A DNA stretch of 6,243 nt from an uncultured Lachnospiraceae bacterium. GTDB taxonomy: Bacteria; Bacillota; Clostridia; Lachnospirales; Lachnospiraceae. This document shows positions 1-5,057 of the stretch, piece after piece. Position numbers and translations under genes: made by a program. The DNA is taken from positions 1 through 6,243 of the forward strand of contig CAJUBE010000063.1 in NCBI GenBank assembly GCA_910584725.1, in the 5' to 3' direction. A model generated the notes under the pieces. That model made no database searches. It saw nothing but the letters and a program-made list of their open reading frames with translations, and was not told the DNA's origin. Numbering within the stretch: the stretch's first letter is position 1; each line of letters opens with the position of its first letter.

Positions 1-34
1 AGATAACTTCTAATTATCCCTCACCCACACAAAA

Positions 35-60
35 GGGGGCAACCCACCCGGATCGCCCCC
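35..60 (-). terminator. Intrinsic terminator of the tyrosine recombinase gene
   Basis: Six-base GC-only arms (35-40 and 55-60) flank a 14-base loop. Read on the minus strand, the hairpin is followed by TTTT (31-34). It starts six bases past the recombinase stop codon, so it probably ends that transcript. The T-run is short, so efficiency may be modest. Confidence 0.6.
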
Positions 61-65
61 AAAAC

Positions 66-986
66 TTACACATGAAAATATTTTCTAGGATGCTTTGTTG
101 CAAGAATGTTTCTCTGTTTAGCCATAGATACATGCGTATAGATTTCCGTCACATTGATGGAGCTGTGTCCCAGCATCTCTTGAATATAGCGGATATCCAC
201 ATCCGCGTCCAAAAGGCTTGTCGCAAAGGTGTGGCGGAACATATGCGGTGTGATGTGCTGTTCAATGGATGCCAGAGAGGTGTATTTGTTTATCATCCTG
301 CGCACCGCCTGATCGGAGAGTGCTTTCCCGGAGTAATTGATAAAAAAATTGCTGCAGGACTGTCTTTTGTCACGAAAGCTATCATTGTATTCTTTCAGAA
401 TATGAATGACGGCCTCACTGCCGATCTGGATGCGGCGTTCTTTGCTTCCCTTTCCGTAGATCAGGATGGTTCCGTCGCACAAATTTACGTCGTCGATTTT
501 CAGTGAGCACAGCTCAGATATTCTCATCCCGGTTGCAAATAACAGTTCCGCAACGGCGGCGTCTCGCAGGGTGTTTTGTTTTTGACAGTAAGTCACGGCG
601 GCCTGTCGCTGGCGGTATATGGTAGATAAAAAAAGTTCGACCGTGTGCAGAGGTATGGTTTTGGGCAGTATGACAGGTTCGCGGAAACGGATGCGCATCT
701 TATTGAAGGGATTACAGTCAAGGATTTCCCTGTATTCCAGATAATGAAACAATGCTTTTACAGAAGCGATTTTGCGTTTTACGGTTTTGGGCTTGTACCG
801 TCCGTGCAGATGCGCTATATACTGTTCCAATGACGCGGCGGTTATTTCATTGATAGCAATTGTGCGAATTTGATCCGAGAATTGGCGCAAATCAATTCGG
901 TATGCTTTGAGTGTTTTTGTGTCAAGACATTTTTGAAAATTACAGTATTCCAAATAGTTTTTGATGCATTCGTTCAGAGTGTCCAT
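66..986 (-). CDS. Tyrosine recombinase / integrase, XerC/XerD-like (306 aa)
   Basis: A DNA strand-exchange enzyme of the phage-integrase family, cutting DNA through a tyrosine. The catalytic set is complete: R155 in the ATGMRISEL box, the GKGSKER hairpin at 178-184 supplying the lysine, H248-x-x-R251, H274 in LGH, and nucleophile Y283. Residues 1 to about 95 form the N-terminal SAM-like DNA-binding domain (core-binding type), rich in helices. The length matches XerC/XerD (about 300 aa). I chose the ATG at 984-986 because an AAAGGAG Shine-Dalgarno sequence lies just upstream on the minus strand, and the frame beyond it looks non-coding. It is transcribed away from the gene at 1197 and stands alone, without an excisionase or conjugation genes. 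It could be a chromosome-dimer resolvase paralogue, an integrase left by a mobile element, or an invertase; the sequence does not decide. Confidence 0.93.
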   Translation of the reverse strand: MDTLNECIKNYLEYCNFQKCLDTKTLKAYRIDLRQFSDQIRTIAINEITAASLEQYIAHLHGRYKPKTVKRKIASVKALFHYLEYREILDCNPFNKMRIRFREPVILPKTIPLHTVELFLSTIYRQRQAAVTYCQKQNTLRDAAVAELLFATGMRISELCSLKIDDVNLCDGTILIYGKGSKERRIQIGSEAVIHILKEYNDSFRDKRQSCSNFFINYSGKALSDQAVRRMINKYTSLASIEQHITPHMFRHTFATSLLDADVDIRYIQEMLGHSSINVTEIYTHVSMAKQRNILATKHPRKYFHV

Positions 987-1094
987 GTTTTTTCTCCTTT
1001 GTATTTGGCGTTTTATATTTAATATTAATTTTAAAGTCGAAATATTTCTACCTGATTTTTCTCTTAAGGAGCGCGGAGAGGAGCCGCAAATTTT

Positions 1095-1123
1095 TTGACG
1101 AAAAAAAGCCTTCCTGCTATAAT
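1095..1123 (+). promoter_or_regulatory. Sigma-A promoter of the 1197 gene
   Basis: TTGACG (1095-1100) and TATAAT (1118-1123) are separated by exactly 17 bases, close to the ideal vegetative promoter. Transcription would start near 1130. That leaves almost no leader before the upstream ATGs at 1134 and 1155, which favours the start at 1197. Confidence 0.82.
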
Positions 1124-1196
1124 ATGATAAGAAATGAATGGGAAAGAGATTCGTATGGCGCTTGATAAAGGAAGGCGGCATACAGAGGAAAATGAC

Positions 1197-1499
1197 ATGC
1201 TTGACAAAGAAACCTTTCATCCCTTGAACTATATAAAGAAAGAGGAATACTCCGGCAGTATGGATGGGATGCGCTATCTTTTAAAAAAGGTGAAGAGCGG
1301 TGAGGACGATGTGATCCGGGTGACTGTCTGGCCGGAACCGCTCGGGATTTACCGCACGCCGGAGGAAAGGAAGACTTGGACGGAGGTGCCTCTCACGGCG
1401 GAGGGGGTGGAGCAGGCGGCGGATTGGCTCAACGAGCAGTATGAGACCAGAAAGGATTATTGGCTGGAAAATCTGCATAAACCGTGGACGGAGGTGTGA
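1197..1499 (+). CDS. Small conserved Lachnospiraceae-type protein of unknown function (100 aa)
   Basis: I do not recognise a characterised function. The opening (ETFHPLNYIKKEEYSGS), the central VTVWPEPLGIY, and the closing AADWLNEQYETRKDYW resemble a small protein I recall from many Lachnospiraceae genomes. It is sometimes labelled 'GNAT acetyltransferase', but nothing here shows an acetyl-CoA-binding site. It is charged, soluble, and lacks a signal peptide or membrane segment. In-frame ATGs occur at 1134 and 1155. The 1197 start is preferred because AGAGGA (1184-1189) lies seven bases before it and the recalled family begins with this residue pattern. It has its own near-consensus promoter and is probably a single-gene unit. 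Confidence 0.75.
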   Translation: MLDKETFHPLNYIKKEEYSGSMDGMRYLLKKVKSGEDDVIRVTVWPEPLGIYRTPEERKTWTEVPLTAEGVEQAADWLNEQYETRKDYWLENLHKPWTEV

Positions 1500-1544
1500 T
1501 TTTCCACAAGATTTACATAAATATTTGGTCATATTGTGGAAAAT
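1499..1544. repeat. Perfect 10-bp inverted repeat with two DnaA-box-like arms
   Basis: ATTTTCCACA (1499-1508) is repeated in exact inverse as TGTGGAAAAT (1535-1544), with one more pair (1509/1534) and a 25-base AT-rich spacer. Both arms contain a 9-mer matching the DnaA-box consensus TTWTNCACA. No T-run follows, so it is a poor terminator. It lies just upstream of the promoter at 1556-1585 and could be an operator. Confidence 0.6.
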
Positions 1545-1555
1545 GTAGAAAAATC

Positions 1556-1585
1556 TTGCATTTTGGCAGATATGCGTTATATAAT
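1556..1585 (+). promoter_or_regulatory. Sigma-A promoter of the 1651 gene
   Basis: TTGCAT (1556-1561) and TATAAT (1580-1585) are 18 bases apart. Transcription would begin near 1592, giving a leader of about 60 bases before the ATG at 1651. Confidence 0.7.
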
Positions 1586-1650
1586 GTGTAAGGAAAGTTG
1601 ACATAAAGCTGATCGCGGCGTAAGAGAATGAGGGGCTTGGAGGTAGCGAT

Positions 1651-1920
1651 ATGGCGGCATTGAATTTGAACGCACTATTTTTTAATCACGAGATATCCTT
1701 CTGCAAGGTATATAATGCGGAGAGTAAGGATCAACTGGAAAAACTTCTGGTTTCCAACCGCATTTCCTTTTTTGTGGAATGGCCGGAACAGCGTTTCTGG
1801 GAGCGCTTTTTTGGCGGTATGGGCAAAGAGGTTTTTACCATACATATCAACGAGGCGGACACGACTCTTGCCAGAAATCTGGCGGAAGGGATTGAGAGCG
1901 TACAGATTGCGTCAGCCTAG
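1651..1920 (+). CDS. Small protein of unknown function (89 aa)
   Basis: I do not recognise the family. The protein is soluble, with alternating beta and helix character: FCKVYNAESKDQLEKLL, then ISFFVEWPEQRFWERFF, then VFTIHINEADTTLARNLAEGI. It has no signal peptide, membrane segment or cysteine pair. The fold pattern faintly recalls small ACT/DUF2007-like signalling domains, but that is only an impression. The start is well supported: GGAGG (1639-1643) sits seven bases before the ATG, under a near-consensus promoter. The gene ends at a terminator 38 bases downstream, so it is probably monocistronic. Confidence 0.75.
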   Translation: MAALNLNALFFNHEISFCKVYNAESKDQLEKLLVSNRISFFVEWPEQRFWERFFGGMGKEVFTIHINEADTTLARNLAEGIESVQIASA

Positions 1921-1957
1921 GCGGACTGTCAAAATTGCAGAGAATATGATAAAATGA

Positions 1958-1984
1958 CCCTGGGAAGGTTCCCGGGGTTTTGTT
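1958..1984 (+). terminator. Intrinsic terminator after the 1651 gene
   Basis: CCCTGGGAA (1958-1966) pairs with TTCCCGGGG (1969-1977) with one T-G wobble. The innermost pairs must open to form a loop. TTTTGTT follows directly (1978-1984). This separates the 1651 gene from the rlmD leader. Confidence 0.8.
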
Positions 1985-1993
1985 ATGCACAGT

Positions 1994-2117
1994 CCCGCAT
2001 ATGGAAGTTTGCTGTTTCACAGCATGCGGGCCGCGCGGCGAGTAGGTAAAGATAACTCTTCCCTACTCGATTATAGGAGAATATGCTGTCGGGCGGCGCA
2101 CAGGCTGCGCGGCCGCC
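1994..2117 (+). repeat. Cluster of three hairpins ahead of rlmD: structured leader or palindromic repeat
   Basis: Hairpin 1 pairs 1994-2000 with 2024-2030 (CCCGCAT/ATGCGGG) and continues as GCTGT/ACAGC (2011-2015/2019-2023) round a 3-base loop. Hairpin 2 pairs CGAGTAGG (2039-2046) with CCTACTCG (2062-2069) and adds AAGA/TCTT round a TAAC loop. Hairpin 3 is a GC-rich stem within 2092-2117. A competing long-range stem of ten pairs with one bulge is possible between 2026-2036 and 2107-2116, and ACAGCAT (2019-2025) can pair with ATGCTGT (2083-2089). The element lies between a terminator and the rlmD start. It could be an RNA regulatory leader, or a dispersed palindromic element of the REP type that has landed there. 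Confidence 0.6.
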
Positions 2118-2154
2118 AGCTCTGTATAGGAAAGTGCAGGGAAAGGAATCAGGG

Positions 2155-3465
2155 ATGGATAAGAAGAGAGTGTACAGCCGTGAGGCGGGAAAAGAGAAGG
2201 ATACGGGAACGGGAGAAAAGCAGAAGAAAAGTCTCTGCCCGGTTTTCGGGAAATGCGGCGGGTGTCAGTTTGTGGACATGCCCTATAAGGAGCAGCTAAG
2301 GAGAAAGCAGAGACAGGTGGAACTGCTTTTAAAAGAATACGGGAAAGTGAAGCCGATCATCGGCATGGAGGAGCCGGCCCATTACCGCAATAAGGTCCAT
2401 GCGGTATTTGCGTTCCAGAAAGGAAGAGGAATCGTTTCCGGGATTTATCAGGAAAAGAGCCATCGGGTGGTACCTGTGGAGAGCTGTCTTCTGGAAGATC
2501 AGAAAGCGGGAGAGATCATTCAATCCGTGCGGGAGCTGGCGAAATCCTTTAAACTGAAAGCCTATGATGAGGACAGCGGTTATGGTCTGCTTCGGCATGT
2601 GCTTGTGCGCGTGGGGCATGTCACAGGGGAAATTATGGTAGTGCTGGTGCTGGGATCCCCGATCTTACCGTCCAAGAGAAATTTTATAAATGAGTTATGT
2701 AAACTACACCCGGAGATTACTACGATTCTGATTAATGTGAATAATAAGAGAACAAGCATGGTGCTGAGTGATAAAGAGCAGGTAATCTACGGGAAAGGCT
2801 ATATAGAAGACGAGCTTTGCGGCAGGCGGTTTAAGATATCCGCGAAATCCTTTTATCAGGTCAATTCCGTACAGACGGAGGCGCTTTATGCGAAGGCGGC
2901 GGAGTATGCGCAGCTTACGGGAAAAGAGACGGTGGTGGACGCATACTGCGGCATCGGTACCATTGCGCTGGCAGTGGCGGGACAGGCAGGCAAAGTGATC
3001 GGCGTGGAATTAAACAAAGACGCGGTGAGGGATGCCGTCACGAACGCAAAAGTGAATCAGATCAAAAACGCGGACTTTTACCAGAACGACGCGGGGCGTT
3101 TCCTGACCCAGATGGCTGACGCAGGGGAGAAGGTGGACGTGGTGTTTATGGATCCGCCCAGAAGTGGCAGCACGGAGGAATTTCTCGACGCGCTGATTCG
3201 TATTCGCCCAAAACGGATCGTTTATATTTCCTGTGAACCGGAGACGCTGGCGAGGGATTTAAAGTATTTGACGGGGAAGAGTGGCTACCGGGTGAGGGAG
3301 ATCACGCCGGTGGATATGTTTCCTTTTACGGGGAATATAGAAACTGTGTGCCTCTTGAGCGACACCCAAAGAAAGAAGAAAGAATCTTATATTACGCTTG
3401 ATGTTGAGATGGAAGACTACTATCGCATCAAGAACGAAGGGAAGAATTCTAACACCGGCAAGTAA
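2155..3465 (+). CDS. rlmD: 23S rRNA (uracil-5-)-methyltransferase, RumA/RlmD family (436 aa)
   Basis: This enzyme transfers a methyl group from S-adenosylmethionine to C5 of a uracil in 23S rRNA. RumA/RlmD targets U1939 in E. coli; the Gram-positive RlmCD also targets U747, and I cannot tell which applies. Four cysteines fit the [4Fe-4S] pattern: C28, C34, C37 and C111. The methyltransferase domain shows the SAM motif DAYCGIGT (262-269), DPPRSG (333-338), catalytic C360 in ISCEPETLARDL, and the probable general base E396 near the end. The N-terminus has only 27 residues before the first Fe-S cysteine, so the TRAM RNA-binding domain of RumA is missing. The tail from about 402 is highly charged. 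I prefer the ATG at 2155 (AAAGGAA at 2142-2148) over the in-frame ATG at 2083, whose GGAG is too close and which lies in the structured leader. A damaged partial copy lies at 4658-4790. Confidence 0.93.
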   Translation: MDKKRVYSREAGKEKDTGTGEKQKKSLCPVFGKCGGCQFVDMPYKEQLRRKQRQVELLLKEYGKVKPIIGMEEPAHYRNKVHAVFAFQKGRGIVSGIYQEKSHRVVPVESCLLEDQKAGEIIQSVRELAKSFKLKAYDEDSGYGLLRHVLVRVGHVTGEIMVVLVLGSPILPSKRNFINELCKLHPEITTILINVNNKRTSMVLSDKEQVIYGKGYIEDELCGRRFKISAKSFYQVNSVQTEALYAKAAEYAQLTGKETVVDAYCGIGTIALAVAGQAGKVIGVELNKDAVRDAVTNAKVNQIKNADFYQNDAGRFLTQMADAGEKVDVVFMDPPRSGSTEEFLDALIRIRPKRIVYISCEPETLARDLKYLTGKSGYRVREITPVDMFPFTGNIETVCLLSDTQRKKKESYITLDVEMEDYYRIKNEGKNSNTGK

Positions 3466-3494
3466 GCCTCGCAATCGAATAGGAATTTGAATAG

Positions 3495-3539
3495 ATAAGC
3501 TGCAGATGCGGAAAAGAAAATCCGTATTCTGCAGCTTGT
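3495..3539. repeat. Long stem-loop covering the HNH start codon
   Basis: The left arm at 3495-3512 pairs with 3521-3539 round an AAAGAAAA loop. The core AAGCTGCAG/CTGCAGCTT is perfect. It is followed by one bulged T (3528) and a further seven pairs with one G-T. Two weaker pairs extend the base, giving about 18 in all. It begins 29 bases after the rlmD stop. No T-run follows, so it is either an atypical transcript end for rlmD or a relic of an inserted element. Confidence 0.7.
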
Positions 3540-3829
3540 ATGCTGCGGAGCATCCCTTCTGTGAGCTGTGTTATGAACGTGGAATTATCGTGCTTACTGA
3601 AGAGATACACCATAAGAAGCCGCTCTCTGAAGGTGGTACGCATGATCTGAGTAATCTGATCGCGCTGTGCAAGTCGTGTCATTCTACGATACACGCAAAG
3701 AGAGGGGACTACTGGGGGGAACCTTCGCGGGTAGGGGCGGTGCAGATCTCTAGACGTATGGCTCCCAGGGAACGGCGCGGGGTCACGCGTGCAAAATCGC
3801 GAAATGGAAGACGGGGTATAAAGCACTGA
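3506..3829 (+). CDS. HNH endonuclease, phage type, probably N-terminally truncated (107 aa)
   Basis: HNH nucleases cut DNA with a beta-beta-alpha metal site. Visible parts are the zinc pair C19-x-x-C22, the core EEIHHKKPLSEGG with H35/H36, N50 in LSN, and the second pair C55-x-x-C58 followed by H59 and H63. In phages this type often lies beside the terminase genes and opens with a longer basic N-terminus before the equivalent of LYAAEHPFCE. Here only about ten residues precede it. The ATG has no Shine-Dalgarno sequence and is buried in a long hairpin, with an in-frame stop at 3488-3490. Residues after about 70 are arginine-rich and may be read-through of non-coding phage sequence. No other phage gene is present. 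I read it as a remnant, although the catalytic core is intact and an active short protein cannot be excluded. Confidence 0.7.
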   Translation: MRKRKSVFCSLYAAEHPFCELCYERGIIVLTEEIHHKKPLSEGGTHDLSNLIALCKSCHSTIHAKRGDYWGEPSRVGAVQISRRMAPRERRGVTRAKSRNGRRGIKH

Positions 3830-3931
3830 ATCACCTCAGATTTTTTTAAAAAATTTATTACTGATTGACATTAGACTAAAAGTTTTGACGCTGATCCATG
3901 TGCTTACAGAGGAAGAGGAATGTTACAAATC

Positions 3932-3955
3932 AGGGAAAGCAATATTTTCCTTTTT
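3932..3955 (+). terminator. Weak AT-rich terminator upstream of the toxin-antitoxin promoter
   Basis: AGGGAAA (3932-3938) pairs with TTTTCCT (3945-3951), with one G-T wobble and a six-base loop. TTTTATTTT follows. The stem is weak. It may shield the next promoter from upstream transcription. Confidence 0.4.
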
Positions 3956-3962
3956 ATTTTCA

Positions 3963-3991
3963 TTGACACTAGGGCATGCTTTGAATATAAT
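3963..3991 (+). promoter_or_regulatory. Consensus sigma-A promoter of the yefM-yoeB operon
   Basis: A perfect TTGACA (3963-3968) and a perfect TATAAT (3986-3991) are 17 bases apart, with transcription starting near 3998. Such operons are usually repressed by their own antitoxin. CGTACA at 4019-4024 is one base off the TGTACA core of the E. coli YefM operator, but a full palindrome is not evident. Confidence 0.9.
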
Positions 3992-4046
3992 AAAAGCACG
4001 AAAATAAATACATCAAAACGTACACTTTTAGAAAGGGGCATAGATC

Positions 4047-4304
4047 ATGTTAGCTGTAAAATCTGTAAATGTCCGGGATAATTTTAAAGAATGGTGTGAT
4101 AAAATCATCATGGGGGAAACCGTTGTCATTTCAAGACCACGAAACGAAAATATTTACATGATAAATGAAGCCGAATATAACGCTTTGCAGAAAGCAAAGC
4201 GAAACGCTGAATATTTTGCTATGCTTGATAAATCAGATGAAGAACTGAACGCTGGGAAAGTAATAGTAAAGACTATGGAAGAACTGGAAGCCATGGAGAA
4301 CTGA
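4047..4304 (+). CDS. yefM: Antitoxin of the Phd/YefM family (85 aa)
   Basis: This is the labile partner of the YoeB toxin. Family members bind DNA through the N-terminal half to repress their own operon, and cover the toxin with the C-terminal half. The N-terminus fits the Phd/YefM pattern: AVKSVNVRDNFKEWCDKI, then GETVVISRPRNENIYMINEAEYNAL, where YefM proteins carry a similar 'V.I.R....N...M...E...L' run. Residues 50-85 are acidic and probably helical, as expected for the toxin-binding tail. AAAGGGG (4032-4038) lies eight bases before the ATG. The toxin gene begins four bases after the stop. Length is normal for the family. The gene is visibly richer in A and T than rlmD, consistent with separate acquisition. 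Confidence 0.9.
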   Translation: MLAVKSVNVRDNFKEWCDKIIMGETVVISRPRNENIYMINEAEYNALQKAKRNAEYFAMLDKSDEELNAGKVIVKTMEELEAMEN

Positions 4305-4308
4305 AACC

Positions 4309-4572
4309 ATGAACATTTTATTTACAGATACCGGCTGGAAGCAGTACACAGAATGGCAGGCGCACGATAAAAGGATTATAAAACGAATAAACCAATTGCT
4401 AAAGAGCATAGATCGGGATGGGGCAATACAGGGTATAGGAAAGCCTGAACTGCTAAAGTATAATAAATCAGGGCTATATAGCAGACGGATAGACGATGCA
4501 AACCGCCTTGTATATGAAATGTCTGGCAATCAAATTATTGTGAAATCCTGCAAAGGACATTATGAAGATTAA
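4309..4572 (+). CDS. yoeB: YoeB-family mRNA interferase toxin (87 aa)
   Basis: YoeB enters the ribosomal A site and cuts mRNA during translation; YefM neutralises it. The family signature is complete: W10..Y13..W16, D20-K21-R22-I23, GKPELLK (44-50), SRRI (58-61), RLVYE (66-70) and the closing HY. By comparison with E. coli YoeB, the catalytic residues correspond to E47, R66, H84 and Y85, all present, so the toxin should be active. Two small differences are visible: the usual His before RLVY is N65, and two residues (E86, D87) follow the His-Tyr that normally ends the protein. ATGGAG within the antitoxin end (4294-4299) can serve as ribosome binding site. Four bases separate it from the antitoxin stop, so the two are co-translated from one promoter. 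Confidence 0.95.
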   Translation: MNILFTDTGWKQYTEWQAHDKRIIKRINQLLKSIDRDGAIQGIGKPELLKYNKSGLYSRRIDDANRLVYEMSGNQIIVKSCKGHYED

Positions 4573-4581
4573 AAAATGTCG

Positions 4582-4613
4582 GGAAGTTGTCAAAAGACCG
4601 CTTCCTTTTTTTT
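4582..4613 (+). terminator. Strong intrinsic terminator of the yefM-yoeB operon
   Basis: GGAAG (4582-4586) pairs with CTTCC (4601-4605), and inside it GTC/GAC close an AAAA tetraloop (4592-4595). Eight Ts follow (4606-4613). It starts nine bases after the toxin stop, so the operon is a self-contained promoter-to-terminator cassette. Confidence 0.88.
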
Positions 4614-4657
4614 ATATCTTATGGCAACGGTACAAAACCACTTATCATAGCCGGGGA

Positions 4658-4790
4658 ATACTGTGGCATCGGCACCATTGCGCTGGCAGTGGCAGGACAG
4701 GCAGGCAAAGTGATCGGCGTGCAATTAAACAAAGACGCGGTGAGGGAGATCACGCCGGTGGATATGTTTCCTTTTACGGGGAATATTGAG
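4658..4790 (+). pseudogene. Internally deleted fragment of rlmD
   Basis: Bases 4658-4747 match rlmD 2943-3032 with four differences. Bases 4739-4789 match rlmD 3291-3341 with one difference. The two blocks share GGTGAGGGA (4739-4747), which occurs in the intact gene at both 3024-3032 and 3291-3299. The 267 bases between those repeats, 89 codons, are missing in frame. The copy encodes the SAM motif from Y264, runs to R292, then jumps to E382 and stops matching near E396. It lacks DPPRSG, catalytic C360 and the Fe-S region, so it cannot be a methyltransferase. The reading frame stays open to a stop at 4818-4820, but its upstream extension runs back into the toxin-antitoxin terminator with no ribosome binding site. 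It could derive from the adjacent rlmD or from a paralogue elsewhere in the genome. Confidence 0.92.
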
Positions 4791-4831
4791 GTAATAATAA
4801 AAATCATCTTAAACGATTGACGCGGTACGGA

Positions 4832-4868
4832 TGTTCCTGCTGCGGGTTTGCCGGAACACAGATATAAT
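4832..4868 (+). promoter_or_regulatory. Possible promoter with an overlapping short inverted repeat
   Basis: A perfect TATAAT (4863-4868) lies 34 bases before the TTG-start ORF at 4902, but no recognisable -35 box is found 16-18 bases upstream. TGTTCC (4832-4837) and GGAACA (4853-4858) form an inverted repeat where a -35 box would be, so an activator or repressor site is conceivable. Confidence 0.3.
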
Positions 4869-4901
4869 GGTTGTAAACTATTTTGGGGATGAGGTGCAGT
4901 T

Positions 4902-4997
4902 TTGGATATAACAGGATTATTGGAAAAAAGAAGCGGTATCTACCGCAGGGAAGAGGATGCGGGGAAGCTGGATCAACGTTGCTGTAACTCTTCATAG
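4902..4997 (+). CDS. Possible small ORF with TTG start (31 aa), perhaps a gene stub
   Basis: GAGGTG (4891-4896) lies five bases before a TTG start. The product is short and charged: the first 25 residues (DITGLLEKRSGIYRREEDAG and onward) look like ordinary protein, whereas the last six (RCCNSS) do not. An in-frame TGA at 4890-4892 excludes a longer N-terminus. A strong terminator follows 10 bases after the stop. I do not recognise a family. It could be a true small protein, the 5' stub of a deleted gene, or chance. Confidence 0.3.
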   Translation: MDITGLLEKRSGIYRREEDAGKLDQRCCNSS

Positions 4998-5007
4998 AAA
5001 ATGATTG

Positions 5008-5036
5008 AAAACTACCCATTGGCGGGTAGTTTTTTT
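5008..5036. terminator. Strong intrinsic terminator, possibly bidirectional
   Basis: ACTACCC (5011-5017) pairs with GGGTAGT (5024-5030) round a six-base loop. AAA on the left and a T-run (5030-5036) on the right extend it. It ends any transcript from the left and separates it from the 5058 gene. The minus-strand tail is only AAA/TTT, so function in that direction is less certain. Confidence 0.88.
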
Positions 5037-5057
5037 GTGTCCAAAAGGAGGAAGTAA

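Noticed and set aside
72..506. Plus-strand ORF of 144 codons opposite the recombinase
   Set aside because: The minus-strand protein carries a complete catalytic set, so the opposite ORF is a shadow.
1012..1041. Promoter of the recombinase on the minus strand (TATAAA at 1012-1017)
   Set aside because: A TATAAA is present in AT-rich DNA, but the sequence 18 bases further (TTCGAC) matches a -35 box poorly, so I could not support it.
1281..1604. Minus-strand ORF of 107 codons opposite the 1197 gene
   Set aside because: It is a shadow of a well-supported plus-strand gene with its own promoter, and its sequence has no protein-like pattern.
2083..2154. A longer rlmD form starting at the in-frame ATG at 2083
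   Set aside because: The GGAG is only three bases from this ATG, the extra 24 residues are encoded by the palindromic leader, and the ATG at 2155 has a better placed AAAGGAA.
1985..2299. A 104-codon ORF overlapping the leader and the start of rlmD in another frame
   Set aside because: It lies over the hairpin cluster and the real gene, is dominated by Arg and Cys, and has no ribosome binding site. It is a by-product of GC-rich palindromic DNA.
3449..3826. Minus-strand ORF of 125 codons opposite the HNH gene
   Set aside because: The plus strand encodes a recognisable HNH core; the opposite frame shows no domain or ribosome binding site.
3865..3890. TTGACA (3865-3870) and TTGACG (3885-3890) as extra promoters
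   Set aside because: No -10 box lies at the right distance from either.
4587..4820. A 77-codon ORF containing the rlmD fragment as a real gene
   Set aside because: Its start would be a TTG inside the toxin-antitoxin terminator with no Shine-Dalgarno sequence, and it lacks the catalytic motifs. It is a pseudogene fragment.
4817..4822. TTGACG after the rlmD fragment as a -35 box
   Set aside because: The only good TATAAT downstream (4863) is 40 bases away, and nothing suitable lies 16-18 bases from it.
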